Source of the DNA: JALHOQ01 sp038144835
Lineage (GTDB): Bacteria > Bdellovibrionota > Bdellovibrionia > Bdellovibrionales > UBA1609
Assembly (NCBI GenBank): GCA_038144835.1
Contig: JAYQON010000042.1
Span: 1 to 23,586 of the forward strand
Direction: 5' to 3'
DNA: 23,586 bases
Shown in pieces: positions 20,712 to 23,586 of this stretch (its first letter is position 1; every line of letters starts with the position of its first letter). Both the position numbers and the translations under genes were made by a program. A model generated the notes under the pieces. The model searched no databases and was not told the DNA's origin. It saw nothing but the letters and a program-made list of their open reading frames with translations.

Positions 20712-23586
20712 GTGAGATATCCTTTTTATCGATTGAAACGTCTGATTTACCAATCGCCAGCATTGGCTTTGACGTTGCTGGCGTATCTGATTCATTTTTT
20801 TATTAGCCTTTCATTCTTGGCGGTACCTGGCCTTGCGAAGGCCAATAATCTTCTTGAAAAAATCTGGATGGCCTTCGAACCGCTGGCATGGTTTGAGCTC
20901 CGAATCCTACTCTCTTACGGGGTTTTTGGCTGCACACTGTGGATCCTTGAAAGATCCTTCTCTAAACCATACAGACTGTTTTTTGTGTGTTTTGCCTTCA
21001 CATCGATTCATCTGAGCCTTTTGCTACATCACCCGCAAATGTACGACGACTTAGGAAGTCTAGGCCATGTTTTACAATTAGGCGTCGAGTGGATCACACT
21101 GATGTTCTTAACTCTGGCGCTCGCCAGTGCATCTTTTTATCTTGTTTGGTTGGACCGCAAAAACCGGTCAGCATATCGGCTTATCTGCCAGGTTTTTTCG
21201 GGCCTACTGTTCGCGGCTACACCCCAATTTAAGGCTTTGGAAAACGCCTGGGCGCACTTGCAGAAAGTACAACCTCCAGCTTTTAACTCAATCTCTCAAC
21301 CTTCGCTTTTCATTTTATCTTTGGACTCTCTGCGCTCCGACTTCGATTTAGCCTCGGTGACAGGCGAGGATACGCCCTTTTTGTCTCGTTTTTTGGCGGA
21401 AAGTCAAACCTCAACCGCAGTGGTCACCGGCCAACCCCAAACCAATATTTCTATTGCTAGTCTTTTGCGCGAGCAGCAACCGCCGCAAATGGGCTTGCGA
21501 AACTTTTTGCAAGCCGACGTTGTAACCCGTGAGGATTATTATGTAGGCCCCACATTAAGGTTATTAAAAGAGCGCGGCTATCAAATGGGACTTTTTTTTG
21601 ATTCGCAGGCGTTTGCCTACTTTCCTAAAACTCGCTTTTTTGACCGATTTTTCACTCCCAAACAAGGTCTGGAATCTTTGATTTTTCCTTTGCTAGCCAG
21701 AGGAGCCGTCATTTGGACATATTTTGATAATAAAGTCGGACACATGCTCTTTCCAGAGCTTCGCTACAACTCTGATTTTGGACCAGCATTTAATCTGAGG
21801 CGCTTTTCCGGCTTTGTGGCAGACGAATTCAGAAATCTCAAGGGGCCAACTTTTGCCTTTGTGCATACTTGCAGTCTGCATTGGCCAACGGCTCCCGCCT
21901 ACCCCTTTTATCGCGGTGCACGCCAATCTCATCCACCTTATTACTCGTACGACTCGCGCTGGGCGGGGGTGAACACTCGTGTTCAACTTTCTCCCCAAGA
22001 TTGGATCGTGCGTGCCCATGCAAATGAGTCACTCTATAAGAGCAATATTCAACAATTGGCACGCGATTTTTTAGAACCACTGCTGAAGGAGATCTATCTC
22101 TCTCAAGATCCGAATCAAACCCATATTATTTTGACTTCTGACCACGGAGAAGACCACTGGACTCAAGGAAAATATCCGATAAACCGCTTTCCTACCCACA
22201 CCCAATTTGGGTTGATGAGTGGACGATCGGAGTTCGTTTATTTTCGCTGGCGCCAACCCCGACAGAATGCAAATCTGCCGCCTAACCTAATTGGTGTTCA
22301 TCAGATTTTATCCACTGTGTTTAATCCGACCTTGCCGAGAGAGCAACAATTTCAGTACGCAGAATCAGGCACGTGGATCAAGGCCTTTTTTCCTGGATTA
22401 TTGCGCTTTCTGACCACTTCGGCTTTGCAAAATCGAATGCGCATGAACCCTTCAACCAAAAATATATTCACCCATTTTGATCCATCTGCTGCTCGCTTAG
22501 AAAAAATCAGGGCTGTCTATGACCAAAATTATCGATTGTCAGTGTTTTTGTCTAACTATGGATTTCAGTACTTTTTGTGTGCATATAAAACTGACGTCTC
22601 GTGCGAAGAAGATCTTTCGCAAAAGCATATAGAGCTTGTTGGACACATGCTTGCGGAGATGAGCAAGATCGCCGACATTGACCCACAAGACCCCGTACGC
22701 AGCTTCACGCTAGATATATTTCGTCCTGGCTTTTTAAAGGCTAACTTCAAAAGCACATCAGATTGGACGCGCGTTATCGAATTGCACGAGCATTTCTATA
22801 AATATCGCAACCTTAGAGCCACACAAAAAGTAGCCATTTCATTAGCTTTGTCAGCACAGGATCCCTATATCCGCGAACGGGCCACTGAAAGACTAATTTT
22901 TGCTTGCGAACAAGTGCCTGTGCAGCTTTTAGATTCACGCATCGGTGTCGTTTTGGATCGATCAATAATTGCCCAAGACTTGCTCGATCCTATTCGCCTC
23001 GGTAAACGCTTTGGCCTGGGCGAATCCGAGATAACCTCACTGGTCAAATGCCTACAAAAAATGGGTCACGAAGATCTTGCGCAAGCTCTTGCTGCATCCA
23101 TGTTTACAGCCGCTCTGTCTGCGCCAAATTTGGCTTTGGCAATGCACATGAGCCAAATGCCAAGCCCAGCAAAGTATCACCCGGAACAGCTCTCTGAAGT
23201 CTTAGCGAAATCAATTAAAATGCCATTATTGTTTTTATTGGCTGTGAATTTTAATGAGAACAAGACTTGGGTCAACAAACTATTTTCTGATCCTCGCTTG
23301 GATTTTTTGCCAGCTCAATTGCAAAAAGACTACTGGGGAGATAACATTTTAGACAAACTAGACAAACTAGACAAACTTGATGCCGCCTTTGCCGTTGATC
23401 GCGAATATCGAATTATGCAAGCTCTAGAGTATTATCTTTACATGAAGTTTAAGCTTTTGGATTCAGACGCAGATTTTCGCAAAGCGAGTGCAGCTATATT
23501 GTCATGGCCACAAATACCATTTTATCACTTTCAACGATGGACAAAAGAAATGGTTCGCAGATGGGGCGAGCGCTACAATCCAGGCT
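20712..23586 (+). CDS. Membrane-anchored sulfatase/alkaline-phosphatase-superfamily protein, 3' end outside window
   Basis: One frame stays open for 958 codons from GTG 20712 to the right edge, so the stop is not seen. Four or five hydrophobic segments in the first 190 residues (for example ALTLLAYLIHFFISLSFLAV) anchor it in the inner membrane. A periplasmic domain follows with LFILSLDSLRSDF (metal-ligand type Asp205), DTPFLSRF, a possible nucleophile Thr244 in PQTNISIASLL, ILTSDHGEDHW (Asp477, His478) and a late His in THTQFG. This is the layout of LtaS/phosphoethanolamine-transferase and sulfatase enzymes. The C-x-P-x-R sulfatase signature is absent, which favours a Thr-based transferase or phosphatase. 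Residues after about 690 form a helical, possibly repeat-type region. The start has no clear ribosome-binding site; coupling to the FGE-domain gene is likely. Confidence 0.82.
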   Translation, partial: MRYPFYRLKRLIYQSPALALTLLAYLIHFFISLSFLAVPGLAKANNLLEKIWMAFEPLAWFELRILLSYGVFGCTLWILERSFSKPYRLFFVCFAFTSIHLSLLLHHPQMYDDLGSLGHVLQLGVEWITLMFLTLALASASFYLVWLDRKNRSAYRLICQVFSGLLFAATPQFKALENAWAHLQKVQPPAFNSISQPSLFILSLDSLRSDFDLASVTGEDTPFLSRFLAESQTSTAVVTGQPQTNISIASLLREQQPPQMGLRNFLQADVVTREDYYVGPTLRLLKERGYQMGLFFDSQAFAYFPKTRFFDRFFTPKQGLESLIFPLLARGAVIWTYFDNKVGHMLFPELRYNSDFGPAFNLRRFSGFVADEFRNLKGPTFAFVHTCSLHWPTAPAYPFYRGARQSHPPYYSYDSRWAGVNTRVQLSPQDWIVRAHANESLYKSNIQQLARDFLEPLLKEIYLSQDPNQTHIILTSDHGEDHWTQGKYPINRFPTHTQFGLMSGRSEFVYFRWRQPRQNANLPPNLIGVHQILSTVFNPTLPREQQFQYAESGTWIKAFFPGLLRFLTTSALQNRMRMNPSTKNIFTHFDPSAARLEKIRAVYDQNYRLSVFLSNYGFQYFLCAYKTDVSCEEDLSQKHIELVGHMLAEMSKIADIDPQDPVRSFTLDIFRPGFLKANFKSTSDWTRVIELHEHFYKYRNLRATQKVAISLALSAQDPYIRERATERLIFACEQVPVQLLDSRIGVVLDRSIIAQDLLDPIRLGKRFGLGESEITSLVKCLQKMGHEDLAQALAASMFTAALSAPNLALAMHMSQMPSPAKYHPEQLSEVLAKSIKMPLLFLLAVNFNENKTWVNKLFSDPRLDFLPAQLQKDYWGDNILDKLDKLDKLDAAFAVDREYRIMQALEYYLYMKFKLLDSDADFRKASAAILSWPQIPFYHFQRWTKEMVRRWGERYNPG
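23352..23378 (+). repeat. Three in-frame 9-bp tandem repeats
   Basis: GACAAACTA occurs three times in a row (the last copy ends CTT), encoding Asp-Lys-Leu three times in the C-terminal region of the sulfatase-like protein. The unit is a multiple of three, so copy-number change would keep the frame. Confidence 0.85.

Noticed and set aside
19325..23586. Classic sulfatase-maturase cassette
   Set aside because: The enzyme has no C-x-P-x-R modification site and the FGE-like protein lacks one of its catalytic cysteines, so maturation by formylglycine is unlikely.

Overview
The window looks like chromosomal DNA of a motile Gram-negative bacterium. The flagellar genes include P- and L-ring proteins (FlgI, FlgH), so there is an outer membrane, and an LPS-heptose gene starts at the left edge. 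A CsrA with a C-terminal tail next to FliW, a sigma54-type flagellar promoter, and many short secreted proteins of unknown family together suggest a Bdellovibrio-like (Bdellovibrionota) or other deltaproteobacterial-type lineage. That placement is inference; no rRNA or tRNA gene is present to settle it.

Left block, 1-4300, minus strand. Read in the direction of transcription: csrA and fliW, a small secreted protein of unknown function, prmA and rsmE (ribosomal protein and 16S rRNA methyltransferases), an RDD-family membrane protein, and the first codons of an rfaE2/hldE-type nucleotidyltransferase that runs off the left edge. Several junctions overlap by 1 to 4 bases, which suggests translational coupling.

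Flagellar block, 4411-13216, minus strand. The order is flgF-flgG-flgA-flgH-flgI-(238 bp gap)-flgJ-(95 bp)-flgM-flgN-flgK-flgL, giving distal rod, P-ring chaperone, L- and P-rings, rod cap, anti-sigma28, chaperone and hook-filament junction proteins. A good sigma54 -24/-12 element lies just upstream of flgF, with two dyads at enhancer distance. The csrA leader carries several GGA motifs, one very close to the published CsrA consensus, so csrA is probably autoregulated. FlgJ lacks the usual glucosaminidase domain. It ends instead in what looks like a catalytically dead LytM/M23-type fold, and a lytic transglycosylase is encoded divergently next to the operon.

Middle, 13470-15626, plus strand: the lytic transglycosylase (MltD-like), then an aspartokinase with an unusual N-terminal motif. 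The aspartokinase start codon directly abuts a perfect 12-bp hairpin.

Right accessory region, 15654-18870, minus strand: two two-gene sets of secreted or membrane-anchored proteins that I cannot assign. A 454-bp intergenic stretch with several dyads follows. Then, on the plus strand, come a secreted FGE-sulfatase-domain (SUMF1-like) protein and a large membrane-anchored sulfatase/alkaline-phosphatase-superfamily protein that runs off the right edge. The last pair looks like an enzyme plus its maturase, but key residues for that relationship are missing in both.
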